Shown here: positions 22,641-34,802 of the stretch, one piece after another
Position numbering within the stretch: position 1 is the stretch's first letter
Layout of the letters: each line of letters opens with the position of its first letter
Source: Apoda limacodes
Lineage: Eukaryota; Arthropoda; Insecta; Lepidoptera; Limacodidae
NCBI GenBank assembly: GCA_946406115.1
Contig: OX291561.1
Coordinates: 4,022,273 to 4,086,272, forward strand
Length of the DNA: 64,000 nt
Reading direction: 5' to 3'
Translations under genes and position numbers: made by a program
The notes under the pieces: model-generated
Databases searched by the model: none
Told to the model about the DNA's origin: nothing
What the model saw: only the letters and a program-made list of their open reading frames with translations

Positions 22641-24657
22641 CCATACAATTTGGTCCTATAATTGTCCATTAAATCTACAATAACAAAACTTTATAAATCC
22701 TTCAATCTAGAATTTCAGATATACTTGGGAAAGTTCCGTATAGATTCGAACCCACACAATCCCACAAGTTTTCTGCAAACTAGTTTATGCAATGTGCAGT
22801 TACTGCTCGAAAAGTATATTGATTAAAAACTATTTACAGACTCCTTTCTTACAATGGTTTAAACAGCTGCTCAGCAAGGAACGACGAAGCAATCCCAAGT
22901 AATTTTCTTCTCACCCCCTAATATACAATGTACTATTATACCCCAGTTGTGGTCTAATCAATGAAATGATCTACAGAGCGAAATAACAAATAGCAAATCT
23001 TCATCAAACTTAATTACAACGGAAATTAAATCCTTATCCTCTCGAGCTAAGTACAAAAGAAAACTAAGAGCGCCAAGTTTCCCACCGAAGTTGAAGTCGC
23101 TTTGATGCAAATAGGGGAAGTTTTCAGGTTTTCAAGTTCTTAAAAAACTCTAAAACACGCGGCTGATTATTTGAGTATTATTTCTTACTTTTATTTTGCA
23201 CAAGCTATTACTAATTTCCTGCGACTTCGTTCGCGTGTAAATTTGAAAAAGAGAAAGTTTTGAAATACCTTTTTATAGTTTTACCAACAAAAACATCGGA
23301 ATTATCCATTATCGGAACAAAACTGAATGAGTTAGAATTAATTCATCGCAATTTGCTTTAATTGTGTAGGAGGAACGCATATAATACGAACAAACTTTTA
23401 TTTTTAGGGTTCCATACCCAAAGAGAAAAGCAGCCCTATTGCTGTCACTCTAAAGTCCAAACGGTTTTCCGTCCTTTAAAAAATAAAAAAAAACATAGAT
23501 TTCATAGTTGATAGCTAACTAATAGTTAACTTCAATAATTAATAGCTAATTAGATTATAACAAAATATAAATACTACAATATCACAATAAATCTAGTTGG
23601 GCTAAACTCTTTACGAAGCGAAATAGATTTAGTTATTGTTATTAAATAATTCTTTAACTTTCAAAAAAACAAAAATTCAGACAAAGTAATTCGTTAACAT
23701 TCAAATAAATGATTTTTCTCGGGTGAGATTTTATTCTTTTCGATTGTTTTGATAACACTATGGCTTTTTCAATTTTTCAAATTAATATTTGATAGTTTAA
23801 AATAATTTTCCATTAGTCGAGTAATACATTATTAAAGGAGGATTATAGTATCCTTGCGATACAGCGATAACTTGTGTCAAGCTCTATTTTCAACATTAAA
23901 TTAAAATTGTATGTGAATTTGAGTACCATAATCTAGGACTTTTTTATGGCTTATGTTTAACTTATCACCAGATATAGTAAAATATAACGACAAAAAAAAA
24001 AACTTTTTACTGCCAAATATAGTAAATGATCACCAAAAATTAATTCCCATTTTAGTGTGAAATTATATACAAAAATTTTACATCTAGCTATTCTTTTAAA
24101 GCATACATTACCAAACTAATCATGGTTAACCTAAAAATAGTAAATGACCATTTTTACTATATTTTAATTTTAAACGTCATCCAAATATTTAACATTCTAT
24201 AAAAGACAATTACTCTCGATAAATCATTGTTTACCATAGTTAATAAAGTCCTAAGGTTTAACCATACACTACGGTAAAATGTTCACTAAAATCTGAGCTT
24301 TAAAGTCTAAATTAATAAACCACTACCAAAAAACATTTTTTCTCTTAAGCGTTTATTTAACCAATTGCTCATATAAAATTAAACTCTTATTTCAATAATC
24401 CTTTATTAAAATTTTGAAAAATTTTGAAAATTTGTTATAACTTTTTGTACCAGATCTTCTTAGTTTTAATAATTTCCCGTGCGCTTTGCATAATCATAAA
24501 TTTTCTTCCGAAAACCCAATTTTCACATTCCCTTCGACGTTTTCGATTCCGGTGAAGCTCTCAACAACGGAACACATGAACTCGGTCCCGCTTAGTTTTC
24601 ATTCGCAATTGAAAAAATATAATAATGAGTAGGATAAATAAACTTCAGGAGATCTGG
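22641..24657. other. AT-rich DNA with repeat fragments
   Basis: Holds a family B start at 23210-23320 ('cctgcgacttcgttcgcgtg', 'atagttttaccaacaaaaac') and a short minus-strand family A end at about 23405-23475 ('agggttccatacccaaagag'). Otherwise nothing recognised. Confidence 0.45.
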
Positions 24658-24815
24658 TACCTTATTGGGAACAGTCTAGAGAGCTATCCAGACTGGAATT
24701 CGAGATAAATATGAATGCTTGCACATTCACGAGTTACGAGAGGTAAGTCAGACTTCCGTACAAATTTGTAACGAATTCCAGAGTTCGGACACCTCGAGGT
24801 TGTTCCCAATAAGGA
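24658..24815. repeat. Imperfect inverted repeat, ~45-bp arms
   Basis: 'ccttattgggaaca' at 24658-24671 pairs with 'tgttcccaataagg' at 24801-24814, and 'tggaattcg' near 24694 pairs with 'cgaattcca' near 24772, so the two arms align over about 45 bp around a ~67-bp loop. This is a small fold-back element or hairpin; no target duplication was found. The following 500 bp to 25324 holds nothing recognised. Confidence 0.6.
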
Positions 24816-25324
24816 CCCGGTTCGGGCGGCTGAGGTGTCCGGGAGTCAAGCGGCAAGGGCTTCTAAGACGCGAGACTTAACTTAATTTGGCGTCATTATA
24901 CTTTATTTGGTAACATGTTTACATTTTATGGCAATCATAGTGGTTTATTTAGGTAGGAATAGCGCATTAATTTGCTCACTAAGAATTGGTGATCATTTAC
25001 CACATTCGGTCTTTAAATACAATTTAAAGTGCAATCATGACTAAAACAGCTAGAACCATTGTAATTTTAGACTTTCTTTTTTTGGTACATGTTTCGTTTT
25101 TTAGTGTTTAGTATATTTTTTTGGTAAGAGAGCTTAGGGTGCCGAAATACTTTTTAGGGATCAATATATTTAATCCCATTTTTGGTTAGAAAATTCTTAT
25201 ATTTTTTTTATAAAATGTTTCTGGCTTCAATAATTTCGACTCGGCGTTAATGAGTCAGTCAAGGCAGGTCATTTGTATGACCTATCCAAGTCTGTATGTA
25301 TGCATACAGATGGATTTCCATTAT

Positions 25325-25772
25325 TTCTGCCATCCCCACGACCGACCTCGCCACGATCGTAAAACTATCGTTAGGCGGCCTCGGCACGTACTAACGGCCC
25401 CAGATGTACTACGACCTTCTCTTATAGAGCCTCCCCCTAACACGACGCTGACGTCCCCGTGTTCGTCGGCACCGCAAGAATACACGAGGTATCAAAGAGT
25501 GCCGGGGCGCTTCTCGCTCCCACTCAATCGCAACCGCACCCGCGTAACGGGTAACTCCCCTCCTGGCGGTGACTCACCTTCGGGTTCGAGACTCACACCG
25601 GTCGAAGGGACGCCCCCGAGAGCAACAACCTAAGCTAAGGCTCCCCCCGCGGGGAGCCCTTGAGTGTTGGGCGCTGGCTCCCAATGGTGTTGGTGTTGGC
25701 TGAGGCTCCTTCAGAGTCTCGCCCCAAAAAGCCCGGTGAAGCTGCAGCAGCCAAATGCAGTCAGTCAGAAAA
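25325..25772 (+). mobile_element. Jockey-type LINE 3' end (5'-truncated)
   Basis: Plus-strand partner of 4462-4890: 'cgaccgacctcgccacgatc', 'cgttaggcggcctcggcac', 'gaggtatcaaagagtgccgg', 'gtaacgggtaactcccctcc', 'gagtgttgggcgct', 'aaaaagcccggtg', then 'cagtcagtcag' and an A run. GC-rich against an AT-rich background. The frames across it shift between the two copies, so it is 3' sequence or dead coding sequence. Confidence 0.65.
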
Positions 25773-27104
25773 AAAAAAATCTGCCACACTCCTTTTACGA
25801 AAGCTTACTCCAAAGCATTCTTAGATTAAATATGAAGAATTCAATCTCGAAGGTTGAGTAAAGTTTAGGTTAAAAAAATTCAGATCAGTTGCAGTCCTAT
25901 TAATGATATGTATATTAATTAACTTTTGTTTTATAGAATTCTTATTATGTCGAAAGTTAAAAAAAATGTTAATTTATATTAGGAGCAATAAACATTACGG
26001 TTCCTGTAATTTTAATTTATATTCGCACAAAGATGTAAACGAGCGACAGTAACAAAGTTGTGAAATAAATCTACTTGGAAAGCAATGAGATTTCTCCCTC
26101 TCTTTCTCACTAATTTTCCGGGAGCTTTGAATGAGAATGCGCTTCAAAATGTAATTTCTTGGCATCTCGACTGCATCTTGAGTATATAAAGCCCTCTAAG
26201 AGCATAGCACCAGTTCCTATTGTATTCAAATAGTCAAAGAAGAGCAACTATTTTGTATATAACGATTTCGTGCTAAGTCCTTAGAGATCTAGTGTGGGTT
26301 TACAAGTATTGTTGGTTGGGGTGTACAAAATGGGAAGATTCATCACACCACTGACCGCACTTAAATCGTCATCCAATATTTTTTTATTTTTTATAACGAT
26401 TTTTATTCGGGTTACCTATTAGATTGCTCTTACCTTTTGTGTAGTTCTTTTAAATTAAATTAAAATAAATATAGGAATCTACCCTGTAGGTTTTAATTAT
26501 TGTCATTCGTGAGTTAGCATTCCGGTTCTAACCTAAAGGTTACAGAAATTAAAATTAAAAATGCAAAATTAAAAAAAAAATTACAGTTCGATGCAAAAGG
26601 TCAGACTGACAGACAGATGGGTGGCCAAAAAAGTGGTCCCATAAGGGACAGACATAGTGATTGTGTATATCTATCATACATAAAAAAAAATAACAGCTCT
26701 AATGCCACAATTCAGGGACGAAACAGGGGAATACGTTTATATGGGGAAAAACAGCGGGATATTTCCTTAAATTGAATCGTTTGAATTTTCATTTAAAATG
26801 ATTGAGCTATGTCAGCGCTTTCAATGGTTCGCTATATTTAGTTTATAAAATATTGGTTTTTTCATTTTATATATTTTGACAGTTTACCCAAGTTGGTTTC
26901 GTAGGCAAATAGAACAAAAAACAACTCTTATAGTTTCACCAAGTTTGTCTGATCGTCCATATGTCACAGCCAATTTGCTTAAGATTAATACAAATAATTG
27001 TACCAGCTGTTACAATATATATCAACATTTTGACAATAAAAGTTGTTTAGGATACCTAACATAATATGTAAAATGGAAATAAATTTTTTTACTAATTCAT
27101 CGCG
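25773..27104. other. AT-rich DNA with one family C fragment
   Basis: About 26900-26980 ('aacaactcttatagtttcac', 'gatcgtccatatgtcacagc') is a family C fragment. A possible promoter is listed separately. No gene recognised. Confidence 0.45.
26183..26216 (+). promoter_or_regulatory. Possible TATA-type core promoter
   Basis: TATATAAA at 26183-26190 is followed 28 bp downstream by 'caccagttcct', an initiator-like CAGT (26211). A 30-codon frame (MGRFITPLTALKSS...) opens at about 26330. The spacing suits an insect RNA polymerase II promoter, but no downstream exon of a known protein was found, and such words arise by chance in AT-rich DNA. Confidence 0.22.
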
Positions 27105-27650
27105 AGGGGTCTTTTTAGCGTTATACGTCGCCACGTCGGGGTACCGAACTCCTTATCCCACTGAAGGTGAGGTGGGTCATAGACCACACGCGGGCTCAGT
27201 GCGGATTGTGGACTTCATATATTATGTATTTTTTTTTCACGTTTGCAGGTTTACTCATGATGTTATACTTCGCCGAATAGCCATTGGTGTGTATAATCAA
27301 TGTACTAAAGAAATTAAGAAAAAAACTGGTACACGCCGGGTTCGATCCTCCGGCACTATCGCGTAATACAAGTCACAAATCAATCGCACAAAATATTTTT
27401 TAGGCCTTTTTTTGCTTGCCAGACTTACGTCCCCACTGTTGGGGCTCGGCCTATCCTCACCGAGGTCCATTTGGGCCATAGTCTATCCCGCGGCCCCAGT
27501 GCGGATTGTGGACTTCACATACTTCATTCGTCTTTTTTGACGTTAGCCTTCAACGAAAAACTAGTATAGTGAATAATCAATATACTAAAGAAATAAAAAA
27601 AAGGGTTATTCTTTCACGCCCGGCTCTCAGGATGCGAGGGTAAACTTGAC
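27105..27650 (-). mobile_element. Two adjacent tRNA-derived SINE copies
   Basis: Two head-to-tail copies (about 27105-27366 and 27405-27650). Both run, on the plus strand, 'acgtc..cac...ggg' - 'gtgcggattgtggacttca' - 'cgtttgcaggtttactcatg' or its diverged equivalent - 'aatcaat.tactaaagaaa'. In the first copy the minus strand ends with GGATCGAACCC, a good B box, placing the tRNA-derived head at the right. The second has decayed in the B-box region. The tail words resemble RTE LINE ends elsewhere in the window. Confidence 0.7.
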
Positions 27651-28911
27651 CACCACCGATTTCAGGGCATAATTAAATAAATATTTTGAATTCTTCGACT
27701 TGAAAGTGGCCATTTTTGCTTAGATTTAAGATACCCTAATAGGTTTACCGAAAAACGAATACTAAAAATTTGGAACTTCGCGCGATAAAGCTGACCGTAA
27801 TCAAGTTTTTTGCAAATACAAGAACTCTGCACTAGGTATGGTCCGACATCCTTTTGGCCGGTTTTATTACTATTTTATCTCAAAGATAAGTTACGTATAT
27901 TAAAAAAGCTGTTACGTATATTACCAAAATACAAACATATACCTAGGAGTGATTGATTAGAAAATATATATACCTAGAGTAACACGTGTAAGAGATATCA
28001 TTTTAAGTTTAAAAAAAATTACGCATTTAAACCAAAAGAGCAAACAGAACAAAATCTAAAATAAACAATGAAAGCCGTTTTAATGTGTACAGAAAGGTAT
28101 AAGAGCTGTTCAAAGGATGAAATTTAACGAAGCAGCTGCATTTCGCCTGTTAAAGATTTTTATAAAACGCTTTGATATCTTCGCAATAAATTGTCATTGG
28201 CTTTTTTGTGAGGACAGCAGAATTTTATTATATATAAATAAATATGGGTGCTTATTTAGCTTGTATTCATACAAGGCGACCGTCTCGGATGTTTCAACTG
28301 TAGAAAAAACCTTATTATCTGTGTATAAAGGAATAACTTGGACAGTGAGCATTCATATACATCTTAGTGGTATTAACACATATCAGCATTTTACCGTGAC
28401 TTTATCTGCGTGGACTTTTTTGAAAATTAGAAAGCTTTTAATTGTTTTTGGTTTTACCTACAAAAATGTCAGAATTCTTATACAAATTTTCATTTCGTGT
28501 TTTGCACCCTAGGGGCTGATTTTTAAAACAGTGAAACATGTCAATCTTTATTTTCAACCTAAGAGCCAAATACCAATTTTATGCATTGCATAAAAGTGAC
28601 GGATATTTATACAAACTTCCAACCCCATTTTACACCTTTAGGAGATGAATTTTGTAAAATCCTTTGTCAGTGGAGCCCTGTGTCAGATACGGAACTCACA
28701 TGTTAAATTAAAAATTTCTAGTCTCAGCGGTTTGGGTTGTGCCTTGATATGTTATTAAATCAGACAGTTTTTTCTTTTATATATACAGATAATTGAATTT
28801 TAATATTTGGACGCATGTTTAGGCGTATTGATAGTTTAGACCTTCTTGATTAAAATGTGAATTGATAGACCTAATTGAAAGCATCCCTTCATTATATAAA
28901 TAACTAGTATT
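27651..28911. other. No recognised gene
   Basis: AT-rich. A 131-codon plus frame at 28117-28512 shows no family motif; its last third ('aagcttttaattgtttttgg', 'ttatacaaattttcatttcg') is family B-related sequence repeated at 28950-29030, so I do not call it a gene. Confidence 0.45.
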
Positions 28912-29060
28912 TTCCCGTGACTGCGTCGCCTTATGCATAAAAAAGAAAGCTTTTAACTGTTTATAGTTTTACCTCCGAAAATATTGGAATTCTTATAAAA
29001 ATTTTCATCCCATTTTATGCCATTGGGTCGTCTTCAATATCCGGGTTCAATACTTTGAAG
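28912..29060 (+). repeat. Repeat family B fragment
   Basis: 'ttttcccgtgactgcgtcgc' then 'aaagcttttaactgtttata', 'gttttacctccgaaaatatt' and 'attttcatcccattttatgc'; parallels 23210-23320. Confidence 0.5.
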
Positions 29061-29274
29061 CCCTTGAAAAGCTGAAAACAACAATACATTTAATAATAGA
29101 GAAAAGTATTAAAATAGGTTAAAGGTTTCTTTATTTTATTTAATGGTATATTATTACTTCTTATCACTATCATAATTCATATAGATTTTGCTAGCTAATT
29201 ATAAAATGTTATTTTTAAAAAATAACCATGATTTTTAAAAGTCACTTTTCTTTGATTTTAATTTAAAAATAATT

Positions 29275-29728
29275 GGCCAAGTGCGAGTCGGAGTCGCGCA
29301 CGAAGGGTTCCGTACCATTATCTTTAAAAACGGTAAAGAATCACGATTGTTGTATGGGAGCCCCCCAAAAAAAATGTTTTTTTTTAATTTAATTATTTAT
29401 TTTTAAATTGACTATAGAACTAAATATTTTGTGAATATTTTAAGCGTCTACCTGTTGCCGCTATCAATATCGAGCAAAATCGAGCAAAAAAATCACGTTT
29501 GTTGTATGGGAGCCCCCTTCAATATTTATTTTATTCAGTTTTTTAGTATTTGTTGTTATCGCGGCAACAGAAATACATCTTCTGTGAAATTTCAACTGTC
29601 TTACTATCACGGTTCATGAGATACAGCCTGGTGACAGACGGACGGACGGATGGACGGACGGACGGACGGACAGCGAAGTTTTAGTAAAAGGGTTTCACAA
29701 ATTATCATTTGGGTACGGAACCCTAAAA
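29275..29728 (+). repeat. Repeat family A copy, full length
   Basis: Runs from 'ggccaagtgcgagtcggag' through 'gcgcacgaagggttccgtac', two 'gtatgggagcccc' blocks, 'gccgctatcaatatcgagc', 'atcgcggcaacagaaataca' and a GACG-rich tract (29636-29672) to 'gggtacggaaccctaaaaa'. Ends 22 bp from the splice donor of the putative exon at 29750, so it would lie just inside that intron. Confidence 0.8.
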
Positions 29729-29749
29729 AAAAAAACAATACACTCATAC

Positions 29750-29825
29750 CTGCAAATTTTTCAATGTACATTTCAAGCCCTAAAGACCGCAAATAATCGG
29801 CCATAGGAACCGCTGCTTTCTCCAT
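29750..29825 (-). CDS. Probable SAM-domain first coding exon
   Basis: From ATG 29825 the frame reads MEKAAVPMADYLRSLGLEMY and then IEKFAG, ending in phase 1 at 29750 with a good donor, G|gtatgagt. YLRSLGLExYIEKF is the pattern of the first helices of a sterile alpha motif (SAM) domain, a protein-protein or RNA-binding module. The frame stays open upstream through a basic run (GRKRKRD) but has no earlier ATG, so translation starts here or the exon is joined to an upstream one (a weak acceptor 'ttactcag' lies at about 29868). Sequence about 120-190 bp upstream has CRE-like words ('tacgtcacacgtcac'). The rest of the gene would lie leftward; no second exon was recognised. Identity unknown. Confidence 0.42.
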
Positions 29826-29897
29826 GTCACGTTTTCGTTTTCGCCCTTGCTCTTCTGTTTCACTGAGTAATTTTATGTAAATTAAGGAAGTGAACAA

Positions 29898-31509
29898 TTA
29901 AATATCATGAAAATTTTGACTGCAAAACACTAAGACGCAACACGTTGATTACAATCCACATAATAAAGTAACACTGCAATAGCTAACTTTACACACTACG
30001 TCACACGTCACACCAGACCTAAATATCATGGTTTTGTTATTCTAACTAAATACTTTATGAACAATTTTATAAATAGTTTAGTAATGAGGTGCAAAATTTT
30101 GATTAGGTTGGGCTGATAATATTTGGCGTATTTACTTAAAAATGTAAAGGTTGTTTATTGATTACCTACTAAATAATTTAGCTACAGAAAACATAAACAA
30201 ATAGTAATTATTTATGGAAACACAATGATTTATTTTTAGATAATTGTTTGATAAAATGTAATTAAACGTAAGACTTAGCAGACACTCAAGTGTTTGGCTA
30301 CTAGTAATAAAACAATACTCTTTTGCTTTAACTTTCTTTGTCCTCGCAGCAAAATTAGTTTATCTAACGCATTTTATTAATTATAAGTTAAAAGTTTACT
30401 AAATAGCAATCAAACTACAAATAGCTTAACTCATTTGGGATGTGCAGCAAAATCACTTTAGCAATTCTAAAAAAACTTTGGTTGATACTAAGTAAACTTT
30501 GGCTATTTTTTGAGTAGCTAAACTAGTTCAGCTATATATTTTTTTTAGTATATGTGTGTGTAGATATCTATTGATAAACTTCATACACGACTCCCTGGTT
30601 CCTGGATATTTCATTAAAAACCACGTTATTCGTGGCTTCTAACAATGCCGAGACGAGTGCCGTGTATGTGTATACGTGCATACGTGTGCGTGTTATATGA
30701 GAGCGGTCACAGAATCGTGACAGAGGGGCAGCGAGATCGACTTTAGACATCAGTGGTCTTCTTTTACTACTTTAACTATGTACATATCTAAAGGCATAAA
30801 ATATTTTTTCCTTAATTTATATCTCTTGGATGAGTATATATGTATATATAATACAAGCATTTTATCGCAACTTTTCCCGCAAAATTAGGTTACCGCCCTA
30901 GGATTGACGATGACTATATATAGTAGTCACAGTACAAAGCTAATTAAATAACAATCATTTAAAAAAAAATGTTATTATTAGCATTTAAAATATTTGCTAG
31001 ATTTAATATAAAATAATTGCACTATGCTTGGATACAATGTAATTAGGAATGGATATAATATAATGTTTTTTTTCCTGAAGTGTGAAAAACAGCTAAGCTT
31101 ATAGTTTTTTTAACCTTTTCTAAAACTCTTTAATTAATGTGTTCGCCTCAAAGCTTTAACATGGAATCAATAACGTCAGCAGACTGTGAAAAGCTCTTTA
31201 GTATTAAACCGAATGAAAAACTCTTTTAGTTAAAGCTCGTTAGTATTAAACTTAATAAAAAACTTTGTAATAATTTCAATAGTTGCAATAATTTAGTATA
31301 TTATCTCAATGTCAGAAATATGCATCATCTTACACACATGTAAACACCCTTTTTTTCTTGTCTACTTATAAAAAAAAAATATCATGTGATTTATTTCTTA
31401 TTCTGTAAAATTTGAAGCGACGACATGCAATATTTTCACAGTTCGCCGACGATAAGCACACACATTCATTACATAATGAAACGAAACACGCGAATTTCAC
31501 ATTGAATTA
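29898..31509. other. No recognised gene
   Basis: AT-rich DNA. The first ~170 bp may be the promoter of the putative SAM exon. 30590-30740 is richer in GC with 'gtgtatgtgtatacgtgcat' words; nothing recognised. Confidence 0.4.
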
Positions 31510-32330
31510 TTTATTAACTCAATTCAAATTCAAATTCAAATTCAATTTAATTTATTCAGTTTAGGCTACAATAATTGAGCACTTATGAATGTCACTACGC
31601 CATCGGTTCGTAAGTCTACAGGGCTGGAGACCTTGTACTGAGAAGAACCGGCAAGAAACTCAGCAAGGGCATTTCTTTTCTCCCTTTCTCTTACAGCGTC
31701 CAATTAAAATATTGGAAAATGCCCTCCCTATCATAAAAGGACACTTTCCATTACAAACATAAAAAAACATGAAATATAAAGCACAAGCTCAACATAAAAA
31801 AGTATCTAATATAAACAAAAGACAGTTTATGTATTCATCACTAAGGAATAATCAATGTCTTACAGTATTAATAAACAAAACAAAAAAGTAAGACTAAATA
31901 CTAAGAATACAAAGAAGTTTGCAAGAGCAGACCAGCCTCCACAGGCGGCACCCGTTCACGAGCATGACACATGAATCAGCCATCGCTTCGCTCAACCATG
32001 TTTAAGGGGACGTAACGACCCAACTTACACGCCACCACCACAGAGACACTTTGAGAGAGCATGACACACTCAAGCAACTCCAATAAAACTTCGATTGTAC
32101 TAGTTACAATGTGTGTAGTAAAGGAACAAAATATAAGAGGAGAAGATTGGAAGGTTCGTAATGCTTTACTACCGAGAAGCAACGGCAATAAACTCACTAG
32201 TTAATCTTTTATACATCATATAAAAATACAATATAGCCTTACACTAGGTAATAACATAATATACAATGTTTTAATTTAAAAAAAAAAAATTTCAAATGCC
32301 CCAATACAAATCAATTAAGTTCTAATATTT
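31510..32330 (-). mobile_element. LINE 3' untranslated regions, two nested ends
   Basis: On the minus strand, directly after the reverse-transcriptase frame: an AT-rich 3' UTR shared with 42234-42345 ('tagtgtaaggctatattgta'), then 'tgccgttgcttctcggtagt' at about 32195-32170. Further on a second end carries 'gctgagtttcttgccggttc' (about 31652-31672) and terminates in a repeated 'gaattt' tail (31517-31546). The two 'cggt..ttctc' ends imply one element inserted into or joined to another. Confidence 0.6.
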
Positions 32331-34096
32331 TCAAGCATTTTTATCATTTATGTATTCATATACTTTGTAATAGCTTTTTTTCATTAAACTATCTTTGACA
32401 TATATTTTAAATTTATTTGAGGGTAAATTAACCACATGTTCTGGAATTTTATTGTAGAAAAATATACTTTGTATTGCGAAAGAGCTATGTACCTTCTGAC
32501 GACGAAATTTTGGAACTACCAATTTATCCTTATTCCTTGTATTAACACTGTGGAGGTCACTATTTTTAGCAAATAAGTGACAATTTTGGCGTACATACAT
32601 TATACAAGCAAAGATATATTGGCAAGGAACAGTTAAAATATCAATTTCCCTAAATAGTTCCCTAAGCGAAATTCAAGGTCCTAATTTATAAATTGACCGT
32701 ACTGCTCTCTTTTGCAAAATAAAGACTGTATCAATATCAGCTGCCTTACCCCAAAGCAAAATGCCATAAGACATGACGGAATGGAAATAGCTAAAGTAGA
32801 CCAAGCGAGCAGTGTCAACATCTGTAAGCTGCCTAACTTTCCTAACTGCATAGGCAGCTGAACAGAGTTTTCCGGCAAGAACTGAAATGTGAGGGTTCCA
32901 CTGCAGCCTATTGTCTAATGTAATACCTAGAAACACTGTTGAGTCTAATAGTTCTATTTCTTCTCCGTTTAGGGATAATTTTGTACTTATGTTTCTGACA
33001 TTTGGCATCATAAATTTTAAACACTTAGTCTTTTTCGCATTAAGAAGTAAATTATTTGCCATAAACCAATGAAGAACCTGAGAAAGCGCACTACTTACGT
33101 CGTCAAAATTAGTTTTATTTCTGTCAACTTTAAATAAAAGAGATGTGTCATCAGCAAATAGTACAATCTTGCATTGCTTCTCCACAAAGAGAGGCAAGTC
33201 ATTTATGTAAATTAAAAATAGAAAATGACCTAAAATAGAACCTTGAGGAATTCCTAATTTTACTTTAGAGCCATTGGATTTTACTTCATTGATTTGAACC
33301 TTCTGCATTCTACTACTCAAATATATATAGCGGATAAGCTCAAGAGCCAAATCTGCAATACCATAATGACTCAGTTTCCGTATAAGAGTTTCATGTTGCA
33401 CGCAGTCGAATGCCTTTGATAGATCACAGAAGATACCAATAGCATTTTGTGACTGTTCCCAAGCAGCAAATATATGCTGTATAAGGGCAACACCTGCGTC
33501 AGTTGTGGAACGCCCTTTTGTAAAACCAAACTGTTGAGGATGAAGTAATCCATTTAAGTTAAAATGTTCAAGCATCTGATTAAACATAATTTTTTCAAAA
33601 ATTTTGCTTAAGGCAGGCAGTATAGAGATAGGTCTAAAATTATTAGGATCATCTTTACTTCCACTTTTAAAAAGTGGTATTATTTTACTATATTTCATTA
33701 AGTCTGGGAATATCCCTTCGTCAACATACTTATTAAATATTATGGCTAAGATTGGTGCTATAATATCAATAATTCCGCTAAGGACTTTGACTGATATACC
33801 CCATAGGTCACAAGTTTTTTCTGAGTTAGTAATTTAAATGTCTTTATGATGTCTTCAGAGGTAACATGCTCAAATTTAAATATAGCCTTGCATTTATTTA
33901 CATTACATTTTAAAAGTAACTCTGATTCTAATAGAGAAGAATTTAATGCATTCGTTGTAATTGTAGGCATTTCAGTAAAATATTTCTCAAAAGAGTTAGC
34001 GACATCAAGATCTGAATCAATTATTTTTGATTTTACAGTAAGTGAATAATGATTGTCACGCGGTTCAATTTTTCCTGTTTGAAATGAAACAATCAA
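32331..34096 (-). pseudogene. CR1/Jockey-group LINE ORF2, reverse transcriptase, 5'-truncated
   Basis: Reverse transcriptase that primes on nicked DNA to copy the LINE RNA. The fragment begins in the linker after the missing endonuclease (34096-33758), shifts frame near 33815, then reads without interruption from 33698 to 32673: IIPLFKSG, FRPISILPALSKIFEKI, QQFGFTKGRSTTDA, FCDLSKAFDCVQHETL, LGIPQGSILG, the active-site LFADDT, and the thumb region. One stop (at 32673) separates this from a conserved C-terminal part (YNKIPEHVVNLPSNKFK) ending at 32331. The same C-terminus recurs on the plus strand at 42085. Catalytic FADD is intact, but the truncation and lesions make it dead. Exact clade not determined. 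Confidence 0.85.
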
Positions 34097-34249
34097 CCAG
34101 TTTAATTAATTTGATTAATAATAAGTTCGGTAATTAGTGAAATATCGGATTACTAATGTATTTATGATGTCATAAAAATGAAAAATGCAATAAGTTATTT
34201 ACCATAGCACCGCTTGCCATCGGCAGGAAATTCATCCTCACCCTTTAGA

Positions 34250-34485
34250 AACTGAATGGTCACGTACAGTACGGTTTCAGAGAAACTTCCTTCCGCGGTC
34301 GCTTAGGTTGTGGAATGAGCTTCCTGCCAAGGTTTTCTCTATAGACTACAGTATGTTACAAGTTACAAGGTTTTCTCTATAGACTACAGTATGTTACAAG
34401 TTACAAGTGTCCGTTACATAGGCTGCGGTGACCGCTTTCAATCAGACGGACGATAATTCTTATTGTTGCACACCTTAGCGGTACT
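34250..34485 (+). mobile_element. LINE 3' end with 38-bp internal duplication
   Basis: 'aacttccttccgcggtcgct' and 'taggttgtggaatgagcttc' match the ORF2 C-terminus at 14925-14960, and 'aggctgcggtgaccgctttc' matches its tail. Inside, a 38-bp word beginning 'aaggttttctctatagacta' occurs twice in a row at about 34329-34404, an exact tandem duplication. Confidence 0.65.
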
Positions 34486-34582
34486 GAAAAAAAGCCTTTT
34501 TGACATGGGTCCATCCCATTATGTATGGGTGTGACATCGTAACGCAAACTGATATCATGGATTAAGTACATGATTCTGAAAC

Positions 34583-34606
34583 AAAATCGGCCAAGTGCGA
34601 GTCGCT
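34583..34606 (+). repeat. Repeat family A 5' end only
   Basis: 'atcggccaagtgcgagtcgc' is the family A start; the homology stops after about 24 bp. Confidence 0.5.
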
Positions 34607-34802
34607 TCTCTAGAGATTCAAAGTCCAAGTTTAATCCCTGTTTACGAGGAACAAACCAGCCTACTTTGAATAGATGTGACAACTTTGAAAAAAAAATTAT
34701 TATGCATAGAGGATTTAAGAAAGTGCATATTTGAGTTACTTTTACTGCACACATCCCAACTAGCAATAAAAAGTCTAATAGAATAGTCCAAATTAGAAAA
34801 TG

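Noticed and set aside
28117..28512. 131-codon open frame on the plus strand
   Set aside because: No recognisable domain, hydrophobic AT-driven composition, and its 3' third is repeat family B-like sequence found again at about 28950.
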